From: Planktomarina sp.
Lineage (GTDB): Bacteria; Pseudomonadota; Alphaproteobacteria; Rhodobacterales; Rhodobacteraceae
DNA length: 6,240 bases
Direction: 5' to 3'
NCBI GenBank assembly: GCA_002698165.1
Contig: NZVF01000075.1
Coordinates: 12,735-18,974, forward strand
A program made the translations under genes and the position numbers. The notes under the pieces are model-generated. The model was not told the origin of the DNA. It saw only the letters and a list, made by a program, of their open reading frames with translations, and ran no database searches. Position 1 is the stretch's first letter. Every line of letters begins with the position of its first letter. Shown piece after piece: positions 1 through 6,240 of this stretch.

Positions 1-272
1 GCTATCAAATGGATGCCAAGATTATGCTTGCAGATAAAATTCAGATGTTTTTTTACGCTGTCGCGCGATACTCCAATAACCATTGTATTTTCGGCGGAAA
101 AGGTTTCTGCCAGCACAGAAAACCCAATTGCCTCCTTGGTACAGCCAGGTGTGTTGTCTTTGGGGTAAAAATAGAGAACTAGGTTTTGTCCTAGAGTATC
201 TGTAAAATTAAATGTTTGATTATTATCAATTGTGGCATTGAATTTGGGTATTTTATCACCGATTGTTAACAT
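1..272 (-). CDS. bcp: Bcp/PrxQ-type thioredoxin-dependent peroxiredoxin (3' end outside window)
   Basis: This is the first 90 codons of a cytoplasmic thiol peroxidase of the AhpC/TSA superfamily, Bcp (PrxQ) group. Such enzymes reduce hydrogen peroxide and organic hydroperoxides using thioredoxin. Visible features are an opening MLTIGDKIPKF, typical of the family, then the strand and active site VLYFYPKDNTPGCTKEA with the peroxidatic Cys at residue 44 and its conserved Pro and Thr, and the downstream strand VIGVSRDSVKKH (about 65-76). The usual resolving Cys five residues after the peroxidatic one is replaced by Ile49; another Cys occurs at residue 81 (NFICKHNL) and may serve instead. I chose the ATG at 272 because GAGGA lies just upstream and family members start here; an in-frame ATG at 290 would add MKSEDS but has no clear ribosome binding site. 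The C-terminal part lies beyond position 1. The family call is firm; the mechanism is inferred. Confidence 0.93.
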   Translation of the reverse strand, partial: MLTIGDKIPKFNATIDNNQTFNFTDTLGQNLVLYFYPKDNTPGCTKEAIGFSVLAETFSAENTMVIGVSRDSVKKHLNFICKHNLGIHLI

Positions 273-300
273 GCTGTCCTCAGATTTCATAAAAATGATA
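266..300. promoter_or_regulatory. Candidate divergent promoter elements between bcp and the AsmA-like gene
   Basis: On the plus strand, TTAACA (266-271, five of six matches to a -35 box) and CATAAA (288-293, four of six to a -10 box) are separated by 16 bases. They could start a transcript about 50 bases before the AsmA-like ATG. On the minus strand, TATCAT (300 down to 295, five of six to a -10 box) would start a short leader just upstream of the peroxiredoxin ribosome site, but I see no convincing -35 partner. In DNA this AT-rich such matches are common by chance, so this is a suggestion only. The divergent gene layout does require promoters for both directions somewhere near here. Confidence 0.22.
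277..281 (-). promoter_or_regulatory. Ribosome binding site deciding the peroxiredoxin start
   Basis: Read on the minus strand, GAGGA ends four bases before the ATG at 272. No comparable purine-rich site precedes the alternative in-frame ATG at 290, where the upstream bases are mostly T. This supports the shorter start, though the spacing is slightly tight. Confidence 0.5.
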
Positions 301-350
301 AGGTTAGTTTTTAAATCACTGTGCGCAAATTAAAAGGGTCTAAGTGTAAG

Positions 351-3300
351 ATGTCGCAGTCAAATGAACATAGTGAAAAAAACATAATAAAAAGGCCATG
401 GCGCAACTGGAGAGGTTCAAGACTTTTTGGGACAACTGTTCTTTTTATTTTAGCAGTTTTGTTCTGCATTGGAATTTTAGTTGCAGTTCTTCAGTCACGA
501 ACCGTGCCACTGCCCAGTTTAGTCGAAAATAAAATAAATATTTTTTTAAATGCTGAACCTAACTTGCCTCCTGTTAGTTTTGAAAACGCTGAAATAGGGT
601 TTTCAACAATATTTTACCCAAAATTAGTTTTGGAGGGTGTGAAATTCTCAGATGCCCTAACTGGCTCTGGCATTAGATTGGGTAAACTTGAAATAGTTTT
701 TGATGCTTTTTCTGCAATTACAGGTGTGTTGGCCCCGAAATCTGTAAATTTATATGGAGCTGTTATAGATATCACACGAAAAAATGATGGTGTTTTTGAT
801 TTAGGTTTTGATGTAACAAGTGAATTCACCACTACTCTTGCTTTTGACGACATTTTCAAGAAAATCGAAACTTTTTTTACAAATGGTGAGTTTGTAGGCT
901 TAGAAACAGGCCAAATTAATCAGGTCACTGTAAATTATACTGATCAGGTGAACCAGCGTGCTTGGACTTTTGATGGTGGAAGTTTTAAGGCAGAGAGAAA
1001 AATAGATCGTGTCGAGCTTCGGGCTGACCTTGCGTTATTAACTGGTGGAGATGAAGCCGCGACGTTAGCCATTAGCTATAAGTTCTCATCTATGGGGCTT
1101 GGTGAATTGAGCGCGCAAATGCGAAACATATCGGCCCAAGATTTAGCTTTACAATCTCCAGCATTAAGCTGGCTTGAAATTCTTGATGGTAAATTGTCGG
1201 GAAGCCTACGCAGTACTCGAAATAATGGAGCCTTTGATAAATTATATGCAATTCTTGACTTTGGTGAGGGGAAATTACTCACTGGTAAACGCAATGACCG
1301 CATCCCATATTCTCAAGCAAAGACATATTTTACATATTCGCCTGATCAGAATCGCTTGGATATCAATTTAATATCTTTTGAATCCGATTGGGGAACAATC
1401 TCGGCGGATGGTTATTCAATTTTATTAAATAGTGATGGAAAAGGTAACCCGTCTAGTGGAATGATTTTAAACCTCCAAGTAGATAATGCAGATTTAAAAT
1501 TTAGATCTTGGTGGGACGATCGGTTTGCTATTTCGGAGGGCGTCGTTCAATTAAAAATTAATTATGAACCATTATGGGTTGATGTTGGCCATATTCAGGC
1601 TCTGGTTAACGGTGTAAAAATAAGCGGAAAGGGTCTTGCGAGCTTAAATCAGTCTGGTTGGAGTTACGAAATGCAGAGCAGCGTACCAACTCTTAAGGTA
1701 AGAGAACTTTTAAATTTTTGGCCAGCAGGATTCAAGGAAAAAAGTCATAAATGGTTCAACGAAAACATTGAAAAAGGTACTTTAAAAAATTTAACGGTCT
1801 TCATGAAGCAGAATGATCAACCAAAGCCTGAATTACTTAGTAGTTTTGAATTTGAAAATGCAAACATAAAATTTTTAAAACACATGCCCTCAATATCAGA
1901 TGGCTCGGGATATGGTTTGATCGAAAAAAATAAGTTAATAGTTGTATCTCAAGGAGGACATATTGAGACTGCTAAAGGTGGCCGTGTATCAATAAAGGAC
2001 TCTGTATTTAAAATTCTGGATACAAATATTCCAAACCCTCCTGCTAAATTTGATTTGCAGGTTGATGGTAGTATCCCTTCAGTTTTTTCTTTGCTAAAGA
2101 ACAAACCTTTTGAAATAGAAAAAAAAATAGACAGAAATTTTGCTGATATTTCTGGTCATCTTAACTTTAATGCTGAGCTGTCTTTAATTCTGAAGAAAGG
2201 GATAAAAATAGAAGAATTGGATTATCGAGTTGATGGTAGATTGCAGAATGTCCAGACTAGCGCGATAGTCCCTAGCCGAGATTTTGCAGCGCGGTCGCTT
2301 AATATTTTAGTTGATCCAAATAAACTTCAAATTTATGGCGATGGGACGATATCTAAAATACCATTTTCCGGGAGCTGGACCCAACCATTTGGAAAACCTG
2401 ATCTGCCAAGCCAAGCAGTTGTGCAACTTGAAGTTTCTGATTCTTCTTTGAAGAATTTGAATATTCCAATGCCAAAAAATGCTCTAACAGGAAAGACATT
2501 TGGTGACTTAACACTAGATATAAAAAAAGGATCGGCAACTACTTTTACCTTAAAATCAGACCTTTTGGGTGCGACTGTTGATATCCCAGCATTAAGTTGG
2601 AAAAAAGCATCTGATGTCCCTGCAAAATTTGAAATTTCTGGAGCCTTTTCCAAGCCTGTGTCAATTGATCGATTTAAAATGGAAAGCAAGGACTTTTTAG
2701 CTGTTGGGGATATGGAGTTTGATAACGAGGGTTTAAAAGTTGCTTCGCTTGATGAATTAGAGGTTGGAAACTGGCTGTCTTCCAATGTCGATTTGACGAG
2801 ACAAAACCCTGGAGAACCAATGCAAATTAAGTTAAGTGGTGGGACGCTTGATCTAAGAAATTTACCGCTAAGTAAGTCCTCAGGCACCACCGCTCCACTT
2901 GTTGCTGATCTCGATAATTTAAGAATTTCGGATGATTTAGCACTAAATGAAGTAAGTGCAAAATTTTTAGGTGGAGATAGTTTTCAAGGAAAGTTTTCTG
3001 GAAAAGTTAATAATGGAACTTTTATATTGGGGACTGTTGCAGGGAGAGGTGAGAGCCTTCGGTTAGATCTATCCTCTGAGGATGCTGGTGGCGTATTGCG
3101 CGATGCTGGTCTTCTTCGACAAGCAAACGGAGGGAACTTGCAACTCCTGCTCACTCCAGGGGCTTCTGGTTGGAATGCCGATATGCAAATAAGTGATGTC
3201 AGAATTGAAGATGCTCCACAAATAGCTCAACTATTAAGTGCAGTATCCGTCGTCGGGTTGCTCGATCAACTCGATGGTAAGGGTATATTTTTTAATTCGA

Positions 3301-3620
3301 TTGAAAGTAAATTTAATATAAAAGATGAAATCTTTACAGTTTACAGTTCGAGTGCCGTTGGACCTTCTCTTGGCTTATCACTTGATGGTTTTATAAACTC
3401 TCAAAGAAAGGTAATTGACCTTCAGGGAGTATTATCTCCTTTTTACCTCGTGAATGGTATTGGTGCCTTCTTAACCAGGCAGGGTGAGGGATTGATTGGC
3501 TTTAATTTTAATTTGAAGGGTGAAACAACCCAACCTAACGTCACGGTAAATCCTTTATCAGCATTTACTCCAGGCATGTTTCGTGAAATTTTCAGACGAC
3601 CAGCACCAGAGCAAAATTAA
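351..3620 (+). CDS. Large AsmA-like / DUF3971 (YhdP-type) membrane-anchored envelope protein
   Basis: The protein has 1089 residues. It has a short basic, cytoplasmic-looking N-terminus, one hydrophobic segment at about residues 25-47 that should anchor it in the inner membrane, and a very long periplasmic body with many alternating beta-strand-like stretches and no catalytic motif. Family signs include the central FWPAGFKEKSHKWFNENIEKG block (W at 457), typical of DUF3971/YhdP-type proteins, and an AsmA-like C-terminus: SPFYLVNGIG from about 1029, a Gly-rich GEGLIGFNFNLKG, then VNPLSAFTPGMFREIF near the end. AsmA-like relatives such as YhdP and TamB are thought to form beta-groove bridges that move phospholipid toward the outer membrane; that role is inferred here from family only. 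E. coli YhdP is somewhat longer (about 1270 residues). The start is uncertain: an in-frame GTG at 321 would add ten basic residues, and neither site has a strong ribosome site; I prefer the ATG. The stop codon overlaps the queA start by one base. Confidence 0.88.
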   Translation: MSQSNEHSEKNIIKRPWRNWRGSRLFGTTVLFILAVLFCIGILVAVLQSRTVPLPSLVENKINIFLNAEPNLPPVSFENAEIGFSTIFYPKLVLEGVKFSDALTGSGIRLGKLEIVFDAFSAITGVLAPKSVNLYGAVIDITRKNDGVFDLGFDVTSEFTTTLAFDDIFKKIETFFTNGEFVGLETGQINQVTVNYTDQVNQRAWTFDGGSFKAERKIDRVELRADLALLTGGDEAATLAISYKFSSMGLGELSAQMRNISAQDLALQSPALSWLEILDGKLSGSLRSTRNNGAFDKLYAILDFGEGKLLTGKRNDRIPYSQAKTYFTYSPDQNRLDINLISFESDWGTISADGYSILLNSDGKGNPSSGMILNLQVDNADLKFRSWWDDRFAISEGVVQLKINYEPLWVDVGHIQALVNGVKISGKGLASLNQSGWSYEMQSSVPTLKVRELLNFWPAGFKEKSHKWFNENIEKGTLKNLTVFMKQNDQPKPELLSSFEFENANIKFLKHMPSISDGSGYGLIEKNKLIVVSQGGHIETAKGGRVSIKDSVFKILDTNIPNPPAKFDLQVDGSIPSVFSLLKNKPFEIEKKIDRNFADISGHLNFNAELSLILKKGIKIEELDYRVDGRLQNVQTSAIVPSRDFAARSLNILVDPNKLQIYGDGTISKIPFSGSWTQPFGKPDLPSQAVVQLEVSDSSLKNLNIPMPKNALTGKTFGDLTLDIKKGSATTFTLKSDLLGATVDIPALSWKKASDVPAKFEISGAFSKPVSIDRFKMESKDFLAVGDMEFDNEGLKVASLDELEVGNWLSSNVDLTRQNPGEPMQIKLSGGTLDLRNLPLSKSSGTTAPLVADLDNLRISDDLALNEVSAKFLGGDSFQGKFSGKVNNGTFILGTVAGRGESLRLDLSSEDAGGVLRDAGLLRQANGGNLQLLLTPGASGWNADMQISDVRIEDAPQIAQLLSAVSVVGLLDQLDGKGIFFNSIESKFNIKDEIFTVYSSSAVGPSLGLSLDGFINSQRKVIDLQGVLSPFYLVNGIGAFLTRQGEGLIGFNFNLKGETTQPNVTVNPLSAFTPGMFREIFRRPAPEQN

Positions 3621-4666
3621 TGTATCTTTCAGATTTTGACTTTGAACTTCCAAAAAAATTGATAGCAACCCGACCCACATCACCGCGAGGAAACGCTAAG
3701 TTGTTAGTTAGTTCAAGCGGACGTCTACATGACTCTAGAGTTGGAAATATTTGTAATTTTCTGAGACCAGGTGACCGACTAGTTTTAAACAATACTAAAG
3801 TTATCCCAGCGCGATTAGATGGAGTTCGATTTCGCCAGTCTGCCCAAGGACCAGTTCAAGCAAAAATTGCAATAACTTTAGTAAAGCCATTACCTAATGG
3901 CAATTGGGAAGCGTTAATAAAACCATTGAGAAAGGTGAAAGTTGGAGAGAAAATTATTTTCAAAAAAGGTTTGATAGCGACATGTATTAAAAAATTAGAT
4001 GGTAAAGGGCTATTAGCTTTTTCTGTTAAGGGTGATGAGCTAGATGAGGTTCTTGATAAAATTGGAGACATGCCATTACCGCCTTACATTGCATCCAGAC
4101 GACCTGCAGATGCACAAGATCATCTAGATTACCAGACAGTTTGGGCTAAACATCCTGGGGCCGTGGCAGCCCCAACCGCTTCGTTACATCTCGACGAGCA
4201 TGTGTTATCGGCTTTGTCTAATCATGGCGTTGATATTACATTTGTAACACTGCATGTTGGTGCTGGTACCTTTCTTCCCGTAACTGTTGATGACATTCGA
4301 AAGCATAAAATGCATGCTGAATGGGGTTATGTCGGTTCGAAAGCTGCACAAGAAATAAAATCTACTAAGTCTAAGGGAGGACGCATTATACCAGTTGGTA
4401 CTACGGCTCTGCGTTTGATCGAAACGGCATCTCTTACCGGTATGATAAAACCTTTTGACGGGGATACGGAAATTTTCATTCATCCAGGATTTAAATTTAA
4501 GGTGACTGACGGCTTGCTAACAAACTTTCATTTACCTAAGTCAACACTGCTTATGTTGGTATCTGCTTTTGTAGGAAAATCTGAATTAGATAACATTTAT
4601 CAACACGCGATCGATATGTCTTATCAGTTTTTCAGCTATGGAGATGCGTCATTGCTATTTCCCTAA
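3620..4666 (+). CDS. queA: S-adenosylmethionine:tRNA ribosyltransferase-isomerase QueA
   Basis: QueA transfers and isomerises the ribosyl part of S-adenosylmethionine onto preQ1 at tRNA position 34, giving epoxyqueuosine, the penultimate step of queuosine synthesis, in the cytoplasm. The 348-residue length is normal. Conserved blocks run in order: DFDFELPKKLIA (5-16), NNTKVIPAR (57-65), IGDMPLPPYI (148-157), GAVAAPTASLHLDE (180-193), VTLHVGAGTFLPV (209-221), MHAEW (231-235), GGRIIPVGTTALR (253-265), the long IFIHPGFKFKVTDGLLTNFHLPKSTL run (285-310), and FFSYGDASLLF near the end. Two positions in the central block differ from the common GLHFDE, reading SLHLDE. The ATG shares its A with the preceding stop codon, and no strong ribosome site lies upstream, which points to translational coupling with the AsmA-like gene. 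The frequent partner tgt is not in this window. The gene looks intact. Confidence 0.97.
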   Translation: MYLSDFDFELPKKLIATRPTSPRGNAKLLVSSSGRLHDSRVGNICNFLRPGDRLVLNNTKVIPARLDGVRFRQSAQGPVQAKIAITLVKPLPNGNWEALIKPLRKVKVGEKIIFKKGLIATCIKKLDGKGLLAFSVKGDELDEVLDKIGDMPLPPYIASRRPADAQDHLDYQTVWAKHPGAVAAPTASLHLDEHVLSALSNHGVDITFVTLHVGAGTFLPVTVDDIRKHKMHAEWGYVGSKAAQEIKSTKSKGGRIIPVGTTALRLIETASLTGMIKPFDGDTEIFIHPGFKFKVTDGLLTNFHLPKSTLLMLVSAFVGKSELDNIYQHAIDMSYQFFSYGDASLLFP

Positions 4667-4686
4667 TAAAGGTATTTGGGTTTTAA

Positions 4687-4701
4687 AGATAATAATTATC
4701 T
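4687..4701. promoter_or_regulatory. Perfect 7-1-7 palindrome resembling a Fur-family operator
   Basis: AGATAAT-A-ATTATCT is a perfect inverted repeat around position 4694, in the gap between queA and the transporter, 56 bases before the transporter ATG. Its core GATAAT-n-ATTATC equals the core of the 7-1-7 Fur box described in Bacillus (TGATAATnATTATCA), differing only in the outermost base pair. It sits among possible promoter elements: TTGGGT (4676-4681) and TCTAGT (4699-4704) spaced 17 bases would place it in the spacer, while TATATT (4711-4716) would place it near a -35 position. Alphaproteobacterial Fur, Mur, Irr and Zur sites can differ from this sequence, and AT-rich DNA produces such palindromes by chance, so the operator role is a hypothesis. 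Confidence 0.35.
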
Positions 4702-4745
4702 AGTTTAGCTTATATTTAATTGAAAATTCTTTTCATCGTAGGTTT

Positions 4746-4749
4746 GGAG
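4746..4749 (+). promoter_or_regulatory. Ribosome binding site deciding the transporter start
   Basis: GGAG lies seven bases before the ATG at 4757 but only four before the overlapping in-frame GTG at 4754. The spacing and codon type favour the ATG, making the transporter one residue shorter than the longest reading. Confidence 0.6.
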
Positions 4750-4756
4750 TTGCGTG

Positions 4757-6013
4757 ATGTTTCAGGTCTTATCGAGCTCTTGGGCTTTACTACTAGGAAT
4801 GATGTTTTTGATGGTAGGTAATGGCCTGCAAGGAACGCTTTTAGGTGTCCGAGGTGGTATTGAGGGTTTCTCTACCTTCGAAATGTCTATAGTGATGTCA
4901 GCCTATTTTGCTGGCTTTCTAGGTGGTTCAAAAATTGCTCCTGATTTAATTCAACGCGTTGGACATGTAAGAGTTTTTGCAGCATTAGGATCTTTTATTT
5001 CAGTGATACTGATTTTATACCCTCTACTTGCTCACCCTATTGCATGGACTTTTGGTCGCGTAGCTATTGGTTTTTGCTTTTCGGGTGTTTATGTCACCGC
5101 GGAAAGTTGGTTAAACCATTCCGCTGACAATAATAATCGCGGTAAAGCTCTTTCAATCTATATGATTGTACAGATGATTGGTATCGTTAGTGCTCAGGCT
5201 CTTTTGGCCTTGGGAGACGCGAGTGGTTATGTACTTTTCATCATTGCATCTGTTCTAGTTTCTATTTCATTTGCCCCAATTTTATTATCGGTCTCTCCAA
5301 CTCCAGCATTTGAAACAGCAAAACCTATGAAGTTGAAAACTTTAATTGAAACTTCGCCGTTGGGTTGTTTTGGAATGTTTATATTGGGTGGCGTTTTCTC
5401 AGCACAATTTGGAATGTCATCAGTTTATGGGACTTCGGCTGGCCTGACTGTTACTCAAATTTCTCTATTTGTTTCAAGTATCTATGTCGGTGCATTGCTA
5501 ATGCAATTTCCTATTGGTTGGTTTTCGGACCGCGTGGATCGTCGAATTGTTATTTTGATTGTAGCAGCTTTGGGTGCTGCTGCAGCACTGGTTGCATTAT
5601 TAAATGATCAGTATTTTGGAATTATCTTATCAGCTGGATTTATAATGGGTGGTACGTCTAACCCTCTGTATTCGCTTCTTATAGCTTATACGAATGACTA
5701 CCTTGAGGTTGATGACATGGCGGCGGCATCTGGTGGTTTGGTGTTTATAGGCGGCGTAGGAGCTATTGCGGGTCCTTTGATAATAGGATGGATGATGGAT
5801 CGATTTGGAGCAGAAGCTTTCTTTGTGGTAATCTCAGTTTTAATGGGTGGTCTTGCAATATATGCAGGATTTAGGATGACCCAGCGGTCGAGGGAAGGCA
5901 TTGATGACACTGCGTACACTCCCGTGATGCCTTCTTCTAGCCCAGTTGCAATTGAGGTAGCATCTGAATTCGATATTGATACAGCCCTAGATGATATTCC
6001 AGATAATAAATGA
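4757..6013 (+). CDS. MFS transporter, YcaD-like family
   Basis: This 418-residue inner-membrane protein of the major facilitator superfamily has about twelve hydrophobic segments in two halves. The first half carries a motif-A-like loop after YFAGFLGGSKIAPDLIQRVGHVR (50-72), then TAESWLN (114-120) and NNRGKALSIYM (126-136). A polar linker (about 181-200) joins the halves, and the second half repeats the loop as PIGWFSDRVDRR (252-263), a good match to the MFS G-x-x-x-D-R pattern. The ESW plus NRGKAL-YM combination resembles E. coli YcaD, a transporter of unknown substrate, so no substrate can be named. The last 45 or so residues form a polar, acidic cytoplasmic tail containing PSSSPVAIEVASEFDID. 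The gap of about 90 bases after queA lacks a terminator, so read-through is possible, but a promoter with a palindromic site may also lie there. I see no frame disruption. Confidence 0.92.
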   Translation: MFQVLSSSWALLLGMMFLMVGNGLQGTLLGVRGGIEGFSTFEMSIVMSAYFAGFLGGSKIAPDLIQRVGHVRVFAALGSFISVILILYPLLAHPIAWTFGRVAIGFCFSGVYVTAESWLNHSADNNNRGKALSIYMIVQMIGIVSAQALLALGDASGYVLFIIASVLVSISFAPILLSVSPTPAFETAKPMKLKTLIETSPLGCFGMFILGGVFSAQFGMSSVYGTSAGLTVTQISLFVSSIYVGALLMQFPIGWFSDRVDRRIVILIVAALGAAAALVALLNDQYFGIILSAGFIMGGTSNPLYSLLIAYTNDYLEVDDMAAASGGLVFIGGVGAIAGPLIIGWMMDRFGAEAFFVVISVLMGGLAIYAGFRMTQRSREGIDDTAYTPVMPSSSPVAIEVASEFDIDTALDDIPDNK

Positions 6014-6019
6014 ATAAGT

Positions 6020-6042
6020 TTTTTGTTTGCACTTTTTGTTTG
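6020..6042. repeat. Two copies of a 10-base direct repeat, 13-base period
   Basis: TTTTTGTTTG occurs at 6020-6029 and again at 6033-6042, separated by CAC, immediately after the transporter stop codon and within the 73-base gap before the DUF924 gene. The T-rich copies follow no GC-rich stem, so this is not a standard intrinsic terminator. It could be a pair of regulator half-sites, a T-rich promoter-upstream element, or a chance product of AT-rich sequence. Confidence 0.4.
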
Positions 6043-6075
6043 GATAGATACACATAACACAAAGACCGCGCTTTC

Positions 6076-6079
6076 GAGG
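6076..6079 (+). promoter_or_regulatory. Ribosome binding site of the DUF924 gene
   Basis: GAGG lies seven bases before the ATG at 6087, a good Shine-Dalgarno match and spacing. It is the clearest ribosome site in the window and fixes the start of this partial gene. Confidence 0.65.
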
Positions 6080-6086
6080 CAATAAA

Positions 6087-6240
6087 ATGGCAAGCGTAAA
6101 CGACGTAGTAAGTTATTGGTTAGATGTAGTTGGCCCCAAAGGTTGGTATGCGGGGGGTAGCGGTCTTGATAGTGAAATTTACACGCATTTTAATAGTACT
6201 TGGTGGAAAACTTTAAACGGTGGTAATGCGCTCTGGTTGA
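6087..6240 (+). CDS. DUF924 family protein (N-terminal 51 residues; 3' end outside window)
   Basis: The visible reading frame encodes MASVNDVVSYWLDVVGPKGW followed by YAGGSGLDSEIYTHF and a Gly-rich stretch ending in ALWL. This matches the opening of DUF924 proteins: a short helix with a (D/S)(F/Y)W(F/L) motif, then a GP--WY/WW segment, then a D-EI---F helix, and a Gly-x-Leu/Trp turn. DUF924 proteins are small, helical, probably cytoplasmic, and of unknown biochemical role; I therefore give no function. The gene lies 73 bases after the MFS stop codon, on the same strand, with its own good ribosome site, so it may belong to the same transcript. Most of the protein is beyond the right edge, so integrity cannot be judged. 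Confidence 0.82.
   Translation, partial: MASVNDVVSYWLDVVGPKGWYAGGSGLDSEIYTHFNSTWWKTLNGGNALWL

Noticed and set aside
321..350. Longer GTG-initiated form of the AsmA-like protein, adding MRKLKGSKCK.
   Set aside because: The GTG lacks a properly spaced ribosome site, and the ATG at 351 already leaves a basic tail before the membrane anchor. The ATG has only a weak site too, so the choice is not certain.
2119..2127. A run of nine A bases within the AsmA-like gene, considered as a slippage or frameshift site.
   Set aside because: The frame continues intact on both sides with family-like sequence. Long A runs are expected in AT-rich coding DNA with Lys codons.
2333..2890. A 185-codon open frame on the minus strand inside the AsmA-like gene.
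   Set aside because: It lies wholly within a well-supported gene, and its translation is Ser/Pro/Phe-rich without domain character, as expected of an antisense shadow.
4205..4483. A 92-codon minus-strand open frame inside queA.
   Set aside because: It is antisense to the most conserved QueA blocks, and its composition shows no sign of selection as a protein.
4667..4756. Intrinsic terminator after queA.
   Set aside because: The only clear inverted repeat (4687-4701) is entirely weak A-T pairs apart from one G-C pair, and no T run follows it, so it does not fit a terminator.
6061..6080. Small hairpin AAAG/CTTT just before the DUF924 ribosome site, considered as a regulatory leader.
   Set aside because: The stem is only four pairs, mostly A-U, with a six-base loop; it is too weak to support a call.
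5698..6093. A 131-codon minus-strand open frame over the end of the MFS gene and the following gap.
   Set aside because: Most of it is antisense to conserved transporter sequence, it would overlap the DUF924 start and ribosome site, and its translation resembles no family I know.
1..6240. A novel defence, mobile or biosynthetic system.
   Set aside because: All five genes belong to recognisable chromosomal families, base composition looks even throughout, and there are no integrases, transposases, toxin pairs, nuclease motifs, CRISPR-like arrays or long repeats.

Overview
The window is an ordinary chromosomal, AT-rich bacterial segment with densely packed genes. It most resembles an alphaproteobacterium, probably a low-GC marine member of the Rhodobacterales. 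That placement is an inference from protein style: an alphaproteobacterial AsmA/DUF3971 protein ending in a VNPLSAF-PG-FREIF tail, a QueA ending in GDASLLF, a YcaD-like MFS protein, and a DUF924 protein opening with SYWLDVVGPKGWYAGG. No ribosomal RNA or other decisive marker is present. I found no sign of phage, insertion sequence, CRISPR, tRNA or defence genes.

Layout. Positions 1-272 (minus strand) hold the N-terminal part of a Bcp/PrxQ-type peroxiredoxin that runs off the left edge. A short divergent intergenic region of about 80 bases separates it from a plus-strand run. The first plus-strand gene (351-3620) encodes a very large membrane-anchored AsmA-like/DUF3971 (YhdP-type) envelope protein. 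Its stop codon overlaps by one base the start of queA (3620-4666), which makes the queuosine precursor in tRNA. After an 87-90 base gap containing a perfect AT-rich palindrome that resembles a Fur-family operator, an MFS transporter follows (4757-6013). After a 73-base gap with a 10-base direct repeat, a DUF924 protein begins at 6087 and leaves the window on the right.

How the genes relate. The AsmA-like gene and queA are almost certainly co-transcribed and probably translationally coupled, but no shared pathway is evident: one acts at the envelope, the other on tRNA. The transporter may be read through from queA or have its own promoter. The peroxiredoxin is transcribed away from the rest. 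The gene set looks like housekeeping chromosome rather than an accessory island. I do not see a previously undescribed system. The points most worth a second look are the peroxiredoxin's cysteine arrangement, the Fur-box-like palindrome before the transporter, and the repeat before the DUF924 gene.
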